DNA from: Pseudomonadota bacterium
Lineage (GTDB): Bacteria; Desulfobacterota; Binatia; UBA9968
Assembly: GCA_021324155.1 (NCBI GenBank)
Contig: JAJPJQ010000019.1
Location: 1-64,000, forward strand
DNA: 64,000 nt
Direction: 5' to 3'
This document shows, in pieces, positions 15,283 to 23,525 of this stretch. Both the position numbers and the translations under genes were made by a program. The first letter of the stretch is position 1, and the number at the start of each line of letters is the position of its first letter. The notes under the pieces were generated by a model that ran no database searches, was not told the origin of the DNA, and saw only the letters and a list, made by a program, of their open reading frames with translations.

Positions 15283-17169
15283 GTGGTTCTTCTCCGCCTA
15301 GACAACATTTCACTCGCCTACGGGCATTTGCCCCTGCTGGCCCACGTCGATTTTCAGATCGAAATGGGCGAGCGCGTCTGTCTCGTGGGACGTAATGGCA
15401 CGGGAAAATCGACGCTGCTGCGCGTGATAACAGGCGCCGCCGTCCCGGACGAGGGCGAAGTCTGGCGCCGGGACGGGCTCCGCATCGGTAATCTCGATCA
15501 GGAGGTGCCGCCCGACAGCGACGAGACGGTATTCCATATCGTCGCCGGAGGTCTCGGCGAGCTGGGCGCGCTCCTCACCGAGTATCACGAAGCCGCACAG
15601 GCGGCGGGCGCGGCGCGGCCCGACGCGTTGAATCGAATATCCGAACTGCACCCGCGCATCGAAGCGCTCGGCGGCTGGAACGTGAATCAGAAGGTCGAGA
15701 CGGTGCTAACGCGGCTCGGACTTCCCGCCGATCTCAGGCTGACCGATGCTTCCGGGGGCATTCGGCGTCAGACGATGCTCGCGCGCGCTCTCGTAAGCGA
15801 ACCCGACCTGCTGCTGCTCGACGAGCCGACGAACCATCTCGACATCGCGGCGATCACCTGGCTCGAAAAATATCTCGCAACCTATCGCGGCGCGCTGATC
15901 TTCATCACGCACGACCGCACGCTCGTGCGCCGGCTAGCCACGCGCATCGCCGACCTCGACCGGGGCCGGCTCGTTTCTTTCCCCGGCGATTTTGAGAATT
16001 ATCTGCGCAAGAAAGAGGAATTCCTCGAGATCGAGGCGCGCGCGGCGGCGAAGTTCGACAAGAAGCTCGCCGAAGAAGAGGCGTGGATCCGCCGCGGCAT
16101 CAAGGCGCGGCGCACGCGCAACGAGGGGCGGGTGCGCGCGCTCCAGGCGATGCGCCGCGAGCGTGCGCGACGCCTCGAAGCGCTCGGACAGGCTCGCTTC
16201 GGCATCGACGTCGGCGAAATCTCCGGCAAGCTCGTCGTCGATCTCCGGCGGGTAAGCTTCTCGTATGGCAATGATCTGATCGTCAGCGACCTCTCGACAG
16301 CGATCCTCCGCGGCGACCGCGTCGGCATCATTGGGCCGAACGGCTCGGGAAAGAGCACACTGCTGAAGCTCATTCTCGGTGAGCTCGCGCCCACGTCCGG
16401 CGAAGTCGTGCGCGGCACGCGCATACAAACCGCCTATTTCGACCAGCATCGCCGGCGGCTCGACGTCGAGAAGACGGTGCGCGAAAACCTGACCGACGGC
16501 TCCGACTACGTCACGGTCCGCGGCCGGTCGCGCCACGTGGTCGGTTATCTCAAGGACTTTCTCTTTCCGCCGGCGCGCATCGATTCGCCGGTGAAGGCGC
16601 TCTCGGGCGGCGAGCGCAACCGCCTGCTGCTCGCGAAGATCTTCACGCGCTCGGTCAACATGATGGTGCTCGACGAGCCGACGAACGATCTCGACGTCGA
16701 CACGCTCGAGCTGCTCGAAGACTTGCTTGCGGACTACAAAGGAACGCTATTGCTGGTGAGCCATGACCGCACGTTTCTCGACAACGTCGTGACGAGCACG
16801 CTGGTTTTCGAAGGCGGCGGTAAAATCGGCGAATACGTAGGCGGCTACGAGGATTGGACGCGCTATCGTGAGCGGATCGCAGAAGCGACCAATGCGGCCG
16901 TGAAAGAACCGCCAAGGGCAACCTCCACGCCGCAGCGCCCGAAGACAAACAGCGGCAAGCTTTCTTACAAAGAGCAGCGCGAGTTGGAGGCGCTCCCGGC
17001 CAAAATCGAAGCGCTTGAGGCGGAACAAGCGGAACTGCATGCCGCGCTTTCCGACGAGACGTTTCACCGCGGTGCGCGTGACAAAATCGCCGCCGCTGCC
17101 GCACGCCTCGAAGCCATCGCGAGGGAGCTGGAAGTCTCCTACGCGCGCTGGCAGGAGCTGGACCGCTAG
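15283..17169 (+). CDS. uup: ABC-F family ATPase, Uup type
   Basis: This 628-residue soluble protein has two ABC ATPase domains and no membrane domain. Walker A motifs are GRNGTGKSTLL and GPNGSGKSTLL, Walker B motifs LLLLDEPTNHLD and MVLDEPTNDLD. The second signature is a normal LSGGERNR; the first is degenerate (ASGGIRRQ). A charged linker lies between the domains. After residue 560 there is a coiled-coil tail (KEQRELEALPAKIEALEAEQ) like the DNA-binding domain of Uup, which favours Uup over EttA/YbiT. ABC-F proteins act on ribosomes, and Uup also affects branched DNA. The start is taken as GTG 15283; no ribosome site is clear, and the element just upstream is a repeat. Confidence 0.85.
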   Translation: MVLLRLDNISLAYGHLPLLAHVDFQIEMGERVCLVGRNGTGKSTLLRVITGAAVPDEGEVWRRDGLRIGNLDQEVPPDSDETVFHIVAGGLGELGALLTEYHEAAQAAGAARPDALNRISELHPRIEALGGWNVNQKVETVLTRLGLPADLRLTDASGGIRRQTMLARALVSEPDLLLLDEPTNHLDIAAITWLEKYLATYRGALIFITHDRTLVRRLATRIADLDRGRLVSFPGDFENYLRKKEEFLEIEARAAAKFDKKLAEEEAWIRRGIKARRTRNEGRVRALQAMRRERARRLEALGQARFGIDVGEISGKLVVDLRRVSFSYGNDLIVSDLSTAILRGDRVGIIGPNGSGKSTLLKLILGELAPTSGEVVRGTRIQTAYFDQHRRRLDVEKTVRENLTDGSDYVTVRGRSRHVVGYLKDFLFPPARIDSPVKALSGGERNRLLLAKIFTRSVNMMVLDEPTNDLDVDTLELLEDLLADYKGTLLLVSHDRTFLDNVVTSTLVFEGGGKIGEYVGGYEDWTRYRERIAEATNAAVKEPPRATSTPQRPKTNSGKLSYKEQRELEALPAKIEALEAEQAELHAALSDETFHRGARDKIAAAAARLEAIARELEVSYARWQELDR

Positions 17170-17654
17170 TCGTCGACGCTAGGCGGGTTGGCTATTTGCG
17201 CCCCGTACGCGCGCAAGTGCTGAAAGATCGTCTCCGCCGCCTTTTGCGCCGAGGTCTTCGTCGTATCGATCGTGAGATCGGGATTATCCGGCCGCTCCAT
17301 GCGATGATAGACGATATGCAGCGCGCGCTCCGAGATATTCTGCCGCCGCGCGCGATTGCGCCGTAGCGCCAGCTCGCGCGGACAATGTAAATACACGATT
17401 GTGAGCGGCTCGCTTTTCGCTAAATCGGCTACACGGTCGCGCCATTCTTTTTTGTAGAACGTGGCATCGAGAATGAGAAAGTCTTCGCCTCCGCGCTCGG
17501 CTTCAAGCGCCTCGAATATACGACGGTAGACAGGTGGCTTAAGGCGATCCGAACTCAAGATTTGAACTTGGCCGAGCGCGGCGAGCCGCTCAGCGAGAAT
17601 TTCTGCGATCGTCGTTTTTCCCGACCCGGGAATGCCGCAGAAAAGAATGACCAT
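17166..17654 (-). CDS. P-loop kinase (AAA_33/adenylylsulfate-kinase-like)
   Basis: The 162-residue product begins MVILFCGIPGSGKTT, a Walker A motif, and has a DxD-like LSSDRL, a LILDATFYKKEWR segment typical of AAA_33 small-molecule kinases, and a lid with several arginines (LRRNRARRQNISE). It probably phosphorylates a small hydroxylated substrate. It also resembles L-seryl-tRNA(Sec) kinase-like proteins at the P-loop, but that similarity is too generic to tie it to selenium. The tail overlaps the uup stop by four bases, convergent. Confidence 0.75.
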   Translation of the reverse strand: MVILFCGIPGSGKTTIAEILAERLAALGQVQILSSDRLKPPVYRRIFEALEAERGGEDFLILDATFYKKEWRDRVADLAKSEPLTIVYLHCPRELALRRNRARRQNISERALHIVYHRMERPDNPDLTIDTTKTSAQKAAETIFQHLRAYGAQIANPPSVDD

Positions 17655-17670
17655 GTGCAATAAAAGTTGG

Positions 17671-17919
17671 CTAGCGCGCGAAGGCGATCGCCTTCTCGAT
17701 GTCGCGGACCGCGTGCGGACAGCAGCGCCGCGCGGCGTCCAGGATCGCGCGCGCTTGCCCCTCGTCGCAGGATATGGAGTAGCCTTCGAACAGCACGCCG
17801 CCTAGGGCGTGCTCGATCCGGCTCGCCTTATCGATCGCCTCGTGGGCGGCCGACCCGTGGGGCGTGCCGTCCCTTAGACTTTCGTAGTCCGATTGGGAAA
17901 GTTTGATGGATATTTCCAC
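17671..17919 (-). CDS. small hypothetical protein
   Basis: I do not recognise this 82-residue protein. It reads MEISIKLSQSDYESLRDG (from a GTG start), then HGSAAHEAIDKASRIEHALGG and C-terminal EGQARAILDAARRCCPHAVRD. It appears alpha-helical and soluble with a double cysteine near the end. An open frame extends upstream to 18069, but that part is rich in basic residues and less plausible. The start choice is uncertain. Confidence 0.5.
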   Translation of the reverse strand: MEISIKLSQSDYESLRDGTPHGSAAHEAIDKASRIEHALGGVLFEGYSISCDEGQARAILDAARRCCPHAVRDIEKAIAFAR

Positions 17920-18074
17920 CGCTGAGCTCGGACGAACGATCTTCAATAAAAGGCAAGCAGAAAAACGGCTGCCGATCAATGGCCGCTCCGCGTCTTGGCG
18001 ATGACTTTTTTCTTGACGCGGCGCGCCGTCGTGCTTATGGTAAAAAAACTTTCTTTTGAAAGGGAGCACCGCTG

Positions 18075-18299
18075 ATGGCGTTACGGTTGGTAAGAGGGAC
18101 GCACCGAGAGCCGGAAAAACCGAAGACAGAAAAGTCGCGCGCGGAGTATCTGGTCGCCTGCCTTCGCGAGGAGGCGAACGACCCCAAGTTCAGCGATTGG
18201 GAGCGCGATTTCATCGTGAGCCTCGCGCGGCAAGTGGGAATGGGAAGAAAATTATCCGACAAGCAGAAAGAAATTCTCGAGCGGTTGTGGGATAAGTGA
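18075..18299 (+). CDS. small conserved-looking hypothetical protein
   Basis: The 74-residue protein has a basic N-terminus followed by helices: SRAEYLVACLREEANDPKF and SDWERDFIVSLARQVGMGRK, then LSDKQKEILERLWDK. The last part resembles zinc-free helical modules that appear as a C-terminal piece of phage or plasmid primase-like proteins (SDKQKEIL), but no domain can be named. GGGAGC lies eight bases upstream of ATG. It precedes the DUF1232 gene by 16 bases, likely the same operon. Confidence 0.6.
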   Translation: MALRLVRGTHREPEKPKTEKSRAEYLVACLREEANDPKFSDWERDFIVSLARQVGMGRKLSDKQKEILERLWDK

Positions 18300-18315
18300 T
18301 CGCTTGAGGTGAGGC

Positions 18316-18693
18316 ATGGAACCTTTCGGCTGGAAACGCGCCGTACGGACGGCGGAGACGGTCGTCGCCGACGCCAAGAAGTTGGCGCAAGTGCTCGAAG
18401 AGGGCGTTAAAAAAATGAATGCCCATTCCAGCGCTCTCGCGGCGGTTTTTGCCGACTTGCAGCTGATTGTTCGGCTGGTCCGCGCATGGCTCAAGGGCGA
18501 TTATCGCGACGTGTCGAAGAAGAGCCTTGTCATTCTCGTCGGCGCACTGCTTTATTTCCTGATGCCGATCGACGCGATTCCTGACTTCGTTCCCGGCGTC
18601 GGCTTTCTCGACGACGCGGGCGTCATTGCGATGGCGCTCACCGCCGCCAAGTCGGAGATCGACAAATTCAGATCGTGGGAGATCCGGGGCTGA
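18316..18693 (+). CDS. DUF1232 (YkvA) membrane protein
   Basis: In this 125-residue protein the DUF1232 signature is clear at residues 73-110: LVGALLYFLMPIDAIPDFVP, then GVGFLDDAGV. The N-terminal half is a helical cytoplasmic-looking segment. Members are small membrane proteins of unknown function, sometimes linked to envelope stress. Its stop is followed two bases later by the PPOX gene, so the two are probably one transcript. Confidence 0.85.
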   Translation: MEPFGWKRAVRTAETVVADAKKLAQVLEEGVKKMNAHSSALAAVFADLQLIVRLVRAWLKGDYRDVSKKSLVILVGALLYFLMPIDAIPDFVPGVGFLDDAGVIAMALTAAKSEIDKFRSWEIRG

Positions 18694-18695
18694 CG

Positions 18696-19124
18696 ATGGA
18701 CATCGCCGAAGCGCGGCAATTTTTGGCTCACAATCACCGCGGCGTGCTGGTCGCGCGCAAGCGCGATGGCTGGCCGCAGTTGACGCTCGTCACGCCCGCG
18801 CTCGATCCCGAAGGCCGCGTCATCATTCATTCGCGCGCCGACGCCTACAAGGTCAGGAACATCCGCCGAGAGCCGCGCGTCTCGATGCTGGTTATGGGCG
18901 AGGACTTCAGCGGCTCGAAATACATCCAGATTCACGGCACCGCCGAGATCATCGCTTTGCCGGAAGCGATGGATTTACTTATCTACTGGCATGAACAGAT
19001 TCGTGGCGCGCTTTCAGACTGGCACGAGTACCGCGAGAGGATGATTATGGAAAATCAGGTTATCATCCGCATCGCGCTCGAAAAGGCCAACCCGAGCCGC
19101 AGCCTTGACAAGCGGCGTGCGTGA
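18696..19124 (+). CDS. PPOX-class (F420/FMN-dependent) oxidoreductase
   Basis: This 142-residue split-barrel protein starts MDIAEARQFLAHNHRGVLVA and has the FDOR/PPOX pattern: WPQLTLVTPALDPEGRVIIHSR, represented here by TLVTPALDPEGRV, then KVRNIRREPRVSMLV, and QIHGTAEII. Such proteins bind F420, FMN or heme and often reduce small compounds. It is a clear paralogue of the gene at 27847 (shared MDIAEA start, HRGVL, LPEAM). The start is ATG 18696, just after the DUF1232 stop. Confidence 0.85.
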   Translation: MDIAEARQFLAHNHRGVLVARKRDGWPQLTLVTPALDPEGRVIIHSRADAYKVRNIRREPRVSMLVMGEDFSGSKYIQIHGTAEIIALPEAMDLLIYWHEQIRGALSDWHEYRERMIMENQVIIRIALEKANPSRSLDKRRA

Positions 19125-19169
19125 TCTATAGGTTGCGGGAATTATCGATTTGTTCAAAAGGAGACACGC

Positions 19170-20168
19170 ATGATCATCGATGTGCATAACCATATTGTCG
19201 CCGGCGGCGAACTCGGCGCGTACCAAGCGGGGCTCATCGCTAGCGCCGGATTCCACGGCAAGGGCTCGCCCGGCATCACCGAAGAGTCGATCAAAAAAGC
19301 GCGTTGGCGCGGGCACAGCCATGCGGAAGTCTTGCAGGAGGTCGGAACGGACTGGGCGTTCATCTCGCCGCGGCCGTACACCATGATGCATTCGATGAAA
19401 CCCGAGAAGATTGTTCGCTGGTACTGCGAAGCGGTGAACGACACAATCGCCCTCCAGGTGAAGCTCGAGCCCAACCGCTTCCGCGGCATCGGCGGTTTGC
19501 CGCAATGCGCCGGTGTCAGTCCTAAAAACAGCCTCGATGAGCTCGACCGCTGCGTCAATGAGCTCGGCTTCGTCGGCATCATGATTAATCCCGACCCCGG
19601 CGAGGGGGACGGGCAGACGCCCGGTATGGGCGACGAATACTGGTATCCGCTCTACGAAAAGCTCGTGCAGCTCGATCTACCGGCGCTTGTCCATGCCGCG
19701 AGCTGCCGGAACCAGCGCGAGTCGTTTCATAACCACTTCATCACGGAAGAGGGAATCGCCATCATCTCCCTCTTGAGCTCGAAGGTTTTCGACGACTTTC
19801 CCAAGCTCAAACTTATTATCTCGCACGGGGGCGGGCCGGTTCCTTATCAGGTCGGCCGGTGGCGGTCCCAGCTGCGCGGCCCCAACGACACCGAGAATTT
19901 CGACGAGCGTCTGAAGAAGCTGTATTTCGACACGGCGCTTTACAGCGTCGAATCGCTCGAACTGCTGTTCAAGATCGTCGGTCCCGATCGCTGCCTCTTC
20001 GGCACTGAACGGCCCGGCGCCGGCTCGAAAAAAGATCCGCGCACCGGCCGATGGTACGACGATGTCCGGCCGATGATCGAAAGCCTCTCGTGGCTGAATG
20101 CCGGACAGAAAGAAAAAATCTTCCATCAAAACGCCGAGAGTGTTTTCAGTCGTTTCAAAGCGAAGTAA
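19170..20168 (+). CDS. amidohydrolase-2 family protein, 4-oxalomesaconate hydratase (LigJ)-like
   Basis: The 332-residue sequence starts MIIDVHNHIVAGGELGAYQA with the zinc-binding HxH, and follows the LigJ pattern very closely: TDWAFISPRPYTMMHSMKPE, RWYCEAVND, GGLPQCAG, YWYPLYEKL, FDDFPKLKLIISHGGG with its histidine, and a final FGTERPGAGS with a conserved glutamate. LigJ hydrates 4-oxalomesaconate in the protocatechuate 4,5-cleavage pathway. No other genes of that pathway are near, so the real substrate may differ. A terminator follows at 20183. Confidence 0.8.
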   Translation: MIIDVHNHIVAGGELGAYQAGLIASAGFHGKGSPGITEESIKKARWRGHSHAEVLQEVGTDWAFISPRPYTMMHSMKPEKIVRWYCEAVNDTIALQVKLEPNRFRGIGGLPQCAGVSPKNSLDELDRCVNELGFVGIMINPDPGEGDGQTPGMGDEYWYPLYEKLVQLDLPALVHAASCRNQRESFHNHFITEEGIAIISLLSSKVFDDFPKLKLIISHGGGPVPYQVGRWRSQLRGPNDTENFDERLKKLYFDTALYSVESLELLFKIVGPDRCLFGTERPGAGSKKDPRTGRWYDDVRPMIESLSWLNAGQKEKIFHQNAESVFSRFKAK

Positions 20169-20182
20169 TTTCAACCTCTTAC

Positions 20183-20210
20183 AGCCCGGTCCTTGAGGGC
20201 CGGCTTTTTT
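20183..20210 (+). terminator. rho-independent terminator after the amidohydrolase gene
   Basis: AGCC, bulged C, GGTCC pairs with GGGCC, GGCT around a TTGA loop, followed by six Ts (20205-20210). It starts 15 bases after the stop codon. Confidence 0.85.
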
Positions 20211-20264
20211 ATTATCCCCTAAGGTATTTCCCCCATAAAGCTTGCGGTAAAAACCTCAGTCCGG

Positions 20265-20300
20265 TAAAGTGACCCTATTCCTTCGATCGGAGTCACTTTA
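20265..20300 (+). promoter_or_regulatory. perfect 9-base inverted repeat abutting a start codon
   Basis: TAAAGTGAC (20265-20273) and GTCACTTTA (20292-20300) flank an 18-base loop, ending exactly at the GTG start of the M48 lipoprotein gene. The GGAG ribosome site (20289-20292) sits at the loop edge. It could be an operator or an mRNA hairpin controlling initiation. Confidence 0.5.
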
Positions 20301-20936
20301 GTGAGAAAGCTGCAGTTTTTTCTCCCAGCCGGTCTGGCCCTCGCTGCCCTTTTTAGCTCCTCCTGCTCCTCAGTCCGAATCCCGACCGCTTCCGATTATC
20401 GCCTCGAGCGCCAAGTGGCGGACGAGGCCGCGCCGATCATCCGCGTCGCCGGCGATCGCGATCAATCGTGGAGCTACCGGATCCATCTCGCCGATTTTCC
20501 GCGCAAGGATATTCTCGGTATGAACGTCGGCGAACGCTCCATTTACATCAGCTACGAGCTCGCGCGCGCGGCGTTTAAGAATGCGAATTCGCGCTGGCTG
20601 TTGAGGCAGATTCTGGCGCACGAAGTCGCCCACGAGATCTCGGGACACGCCCACGGCGGCGCCACTCCCGCCTATGACCGCGCACCGCACGGCGTCATTA
20701 CGGCGGCGGACATCGGCTTGCCGTCGAGTGTGCGGTTTCAGAACTATTCGCTCGATAAAGAACTGGAAGCCGATCGCGTCGGGATGGAGTACTGGAAACA
20801 GCTCGGATGGGACTGCGGGATTTGGGTCAACATTTTGCGCGGGTTCCAGAGCCGAAATTATGCCGGCGACGCTTTTCACCCGACGGAAGATCGCTTGCGG
20901 CAGGCGATCCAAGCCTGCAAGGCGAACGCGAGCTAA
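20301..20936 (+). CDS. M48-family zinc metallopeptidase lipoprotein
   Basis: This 211-residue product has a signal peptide ending FSSSCSS (likely lipid anchor) and the gluzincin motif LAHEVAHEISGH, HExxH, at about residue 112, with the third ligand in LDKELEADRVG near 155. This matches small M48 (Oma1/BepA-like) proteases that clear misfolded envelope proteins. It is shorter than BepA and lacks TPR repeats. The start is GTG, with GGAG eight bases upstream and an inverted repeat between them. Confidence 0.85.
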   Translation: MRKLQFFLPAGLALAALFSSSCSSVRIPTASDYRLERQVADEAAPIIRVAGDRDQSWSYRIHLADFPRKDILGMNVGERSIYISYELARAAFKNANSRWLLRQILAHEVAHEISGHAHGGATPAYDRAPHGVITAADIGLPSSVRFQNYSLDKELEADRVGMEYWKQLGWDCGIWVNILRGFQSRNYAGDAFHPTEDRLRQAIQACKANAS

Positions 20937-21037
20937 TCCACAACCGGCAGTTTAGACTCACCCTGATAGCGTTGCATTTCTGCCCGCTTACCACGCCAAA
21001 TTAATAAGAATTCAATCCGCGAGGCCTTTCCTGCAGC

Positions 21038-21066
21038 TTTCGCCGCTGCCTTCAACGCGGTATGAT
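21038..21066 (+). promoter_or_regulatory. possible promoter of the Gln-rich protein gene
   Basis: TTTCGC (21038-21043), 17 bases, TATGAT (21061-21066). ATG 21073 lies only six bases after the -10 box, so the message would be leaderless. Confidence 0.35.
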
Positions 21067-21072
21067 TACCAC

Positions 21073-21570
21073 ATGGCCCGGGCCTTCCTCCTCTTCTTCT
21101 TTCTGTGGGTGCAGTGTGCCATAGGGGCCATGGCCGCCGATCCGTTTGCGCCCATTCAGGAGCGCGAGAGCCAGTTCCGCCAGGAAAAACAGCTCCAGCA
21201 GCTGCAGCGCGATCAACAGATAAACCAGCTCAGGCAACAGCAGGATCTCGGGCGCGTCCAGCGGGAGATTGACAACCTACGCAACCAGCCGAATGACCTT
21301 CGGAACGATCCGCGCGCCACTACAACGGTTCAGCCGTCGGAGGTCGATCGGTTGCAGCTCGACTTAAACCGGCTGCAAAACGAACAGCAGCTCAAGCGCC
21401 TGCAAGCCGATCAGCATCTGCTGCAGCTTCAGAAGCAGCAGTCCGCCAATGTTCAACGCACTCAGCAGCAGACAAACGAATTTACCCGCCAGCAGCAGAT
21501 CGAGCGGCTCCAGCAGAAACAAAAGCTGGACGACATCGAAGATGAAGTTCGACGTTTCAACGGAAAGTAA
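21073..21570 (+). CDS. secreted Gln-rich coiled-coil protein
   Basis: The 165-residue product has a signal peptide (AFLLFFFLWVQCAIGAMAAD) followed almost entirely by predicted coiled coil, with Gln/Leu/Arg heptads such as KQLQQLQRDQQINQLRQQQD and LKRLQADQHLLQLQKQQ. A short non-helical break (NDPRATTTVQPSE) divides two coils near residue 80. No family is recognised; it is likely periplasmic. No ribosome site is visible. Confidence 0.65.
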   Translation: MARAFLLFFFLWVQCAIGAMAADPFAPIQERESQFRQEKQLQQLQRDQQINQLRQQQDLGRVQREIDNLRNQPNDLRNDPRATTTVQPSEVDRLQLDLNRLQNEQQLKRLQADQHLLQLQKQQSANVQRTQQQTNEFTRQQQIERLQQKQKLDDIEDEVRRFNGK

Positions 21571-21599
21571 GCAGTACCGGAAGCGACTTGAATTAGCTC

Positions 21600-22778
21600 T
21601 TATTTACCTTCCACGTTGCGCCACTTGCCAAGCGTAATGGCGAGGCCCGTGGCCGCAAAGCCCGCAGCCGCGACATACATCCAAAAATATCCCGCGAGCT
21701 CGACGACGCTCCCGGTCCAGAGCGCGCCCACACCCGAAGCGGCAGGATAGGCGATCGAGAACGACGCCATCGCTTTGCCGCGCCGCTGCGGATGCGCGCG
21801 CTGAATCGCGATGGCAAGTGTCGTGGCCGATCCGATCGCGTTGCCGAGCGCGAAAACCACGCCGCAGACGAGCAGCATGCCGAGCCCGGAAGCCGCGATC
21901 AACAGCAACAATGCGATCATCTCGAGAATGAATCCTGCGGCGATCGACCGGCCGGCGCCTATGCGATCTCCCAGCCGCCCAAGCAGCGGCCGCGCGAGCA
22001 GGCTCGTCCCCCCGCTCGCGACGAAGTACCATGCCACGTTCTCGATACCGATCGTGCGCGCGTAAAGGACGAGAAAGGCCGTGGTCGCGGGATAAGTGAG
22101 ATTCAGGCCGAAGAGCAGCACCGACGGCAGCAAAACCTCGCGGTCGAGCGCAAACGGATTGAGGGGTGTTGCGGAATCCTCCGACGGGCGGGCTGAATCT
22201 TTGGGCGCGCCGCCGCGGAGCGAGAAGCTCGCGACGGCGCCTGCGGCCGCGAAAGCTCCGGCCGCCAGCATGACGGCATGAAAGCCGCCGAATGGCGCGT
22301 CGATAAGCCATAGACCGACGGCGGGAAACAGAATTCCGGCCCCGCCCTGTACGCCGCTGTAGTAGCCGGACGCTTCGGCGCGTCGCATCGCCGGCGCATT
22401 CAGCGCCAGCAGCGCGTAGCCGCCGGTATTGAGACCGGCCCAGCCGATGCCGCGGAGCGCGTTCGCGGGTAGGGTAGCGAGCGCCGCGGGCACAAGAAAC
22501 AAAAGCATGCTCGCGGCGAGCACGGAGCAGCCGAACGTGAGCACTCCGGCTTCGGTGCGCGTGTCCGCGATATGACCGATGATCGGTCGAAGCATTACGC
22601 TCGTCACGGCGAACGAGGCGAGCGCGAAACCGACGGTGAGCGGAGAGCCGCCGAGCTGAGTGATGTAAAGTGGGATCGTCGGCGTCAAGAGCGCGTTGTG
22701 GGCGTAGCCCAACAGCTGCGTCAGGCAGAGGAGCGCGAAAGTCTGGCTCCAAATCGAGTCGGGCTTTGCAGTTGTCAT
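21600..22778 (-). CDS. MFS transporter
   Basis: The 392-residue protein shows the twelve-helix major facilitator pattern with pseudo-symmetry: LLGYAHNALLTPTIPLYITQ, first-loop motif (MLRPIIGHIADTR), and the second-half equivalent (LLARPLLGRLGDRIGAGRS). It resembles sugar/drug exporters of the MFS_1 group; the substrate is not predictable. The start is ATG 22778, with GGAGG about 16 bases upstream; the open frame extends to 22832 but the extra residues do not look like a helix. It is convergent with the upstream Gln-rich gene. Confidence 0.85.
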   Translation of the reverse strand: MTTAKPDSIWSQTFALLCLTQLLGYAHNALLTPTIPLYITQLGGSPLTVGFALASFAVTSVMLRPIIGHIADTRTEAGVLTFGCSVLAASMLLFLVPAALATLPANALRGIGWAGLNTGGYALLALNAPAMRRAEASGYYSGVQGGAGILFPAVGLWLIDAPFGGFHAVMLAAGAFAAAGAVASFSLRGGAPKDSARPSEDSATPLNPFALDREVLLPSVLLFGLNLTYPATTAFLVLYARTIGIENVAWYFVASGGTSLLARPLLGRLGDRIGAGRSIAAGFILEMIALLLLIAASGLGMLLVCGVVFALGNAIGSATTLAIAIQRAHPQRRGKAMASFSIAYPAASGVGALWTGSVVELAGYFWMYVAAAGFAATGLAITLGKWRNVEGK

Positions 22779-22847
22779 GCAGAAATAGGGGAAGACCTCC
22801 TCCACATACACGAGAACGGAGAAAAAATACATCGCCGTACACGCTGC

Positions 22848-22877
22848 TGGTCAAAACGGCTCCTCTTCTGCTACAAC
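22848..22877 (+). promoter_or_regulatory. weak promoter candidate before the four-helix protein gene
   Basis: TGGTCA (22848-22853), 18 bases, TACAAC (22872-22877); ATG 22885 follows after seven bases, again leaderless. Confidence 0.3.
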
Positions 22878-22884
22878 CAGTGAG

Positions 22885-23442
22885 ATGATCCGTCGGGAAT
22901 TTCGCCAGGCGCTAGAGGCGCAGCACAACGTGTTGCTCGCGCTCTGGGTGATTTTCGCGTGCGGAATCCTGATCTATATCGCCGTCGCGCAGATTTTCCT
23001 CGCCGACCGGCAGCTCGCGATCAGTTATGCGTTTGCGCAAACAGCAAAGATGTTTATCTGGTTTCTCACGTTCGTCGATATCGCGACGCTTTTCTGGTGG
23101 AAGCGCCGGTTCTTGACGAACGAGGCGATTCTCGGCGGCGCCAAGCGCTACAAGGTGCTCCAGGCGCTGCAAGGGCACAAAGGCGAGAGCGAGGAGCGCG
23201 CGGCGGCGTTCGTCTCGTCATACGTGACCGGAAAAGTCGTGGCGTTCGCGCTGGCCGAGGCCGTCGCGATCTACGGCTTCGCGCTTGTATTGACGAGTCA
23301 TTATTTTGTGGGACAATACATTCTGTCCATTGGGAGCGGCTTATTGCTGCTGCTGGAATTTCCTTCCCGGGGGTTCTTGACGGATCTCGTAGACGCGGCG
23401 GAAACCAATCGTCGATCGTTCAACAACGAGGAGACAGCTTGA
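22885..23442 (+). CDS. four-helix membrane protein of unknown function
   Basis: I do not recognise this 185-residue family. Two N-terminal hydrophobic helices (LLALWVIFACGILIYIAVAQ and MFIWFLTFVDIATLFWW) are followed by a cytoplasmic stretch (KRYKVLQALQGHKGESEERA) and two further helices (VAFALAEAVAIYGFALVLTS, YILSIGSGLLLLLEF). The C-terminus is charged. It lies 84 bases before an MFS gene and may be co-transcribed with it. Confidence 0.6.
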   Translation: MIRREFRQALEAQHNVLLALWVIFACGILIYIAVAQIFLADRQLAISYAFAQTAKMFIWFLTFVDIATLFWWKRRFLTNEAILGGAKRYKVLQALQGHKGESEERAAAFVSSYVTGKVVAFALAEAVAIYGFALVLTSHYFVGQYILSIGSGLLLLLEFPSRGFLTDLVDAAETNRRSFNNEETA

Positions 23443-23525
23443 CTAATCGACGGTTGCTGCTGCAGCTTCGTGCGAGCGCCGCTCTAGGTCAGGCGGGCCG
23501 CCCTTAATATTCTGATCGACACCTC

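Noticed and set aside
17166-17654. P-loop kinase as L-seryl-tRNA(Sec) kinase tied to the selenoprotein
   Set aside because: Only the generic P-loop is shared, and bacteria charge tRNA(Sec) through SelA without this kinase. The gene lies 13 kb away.
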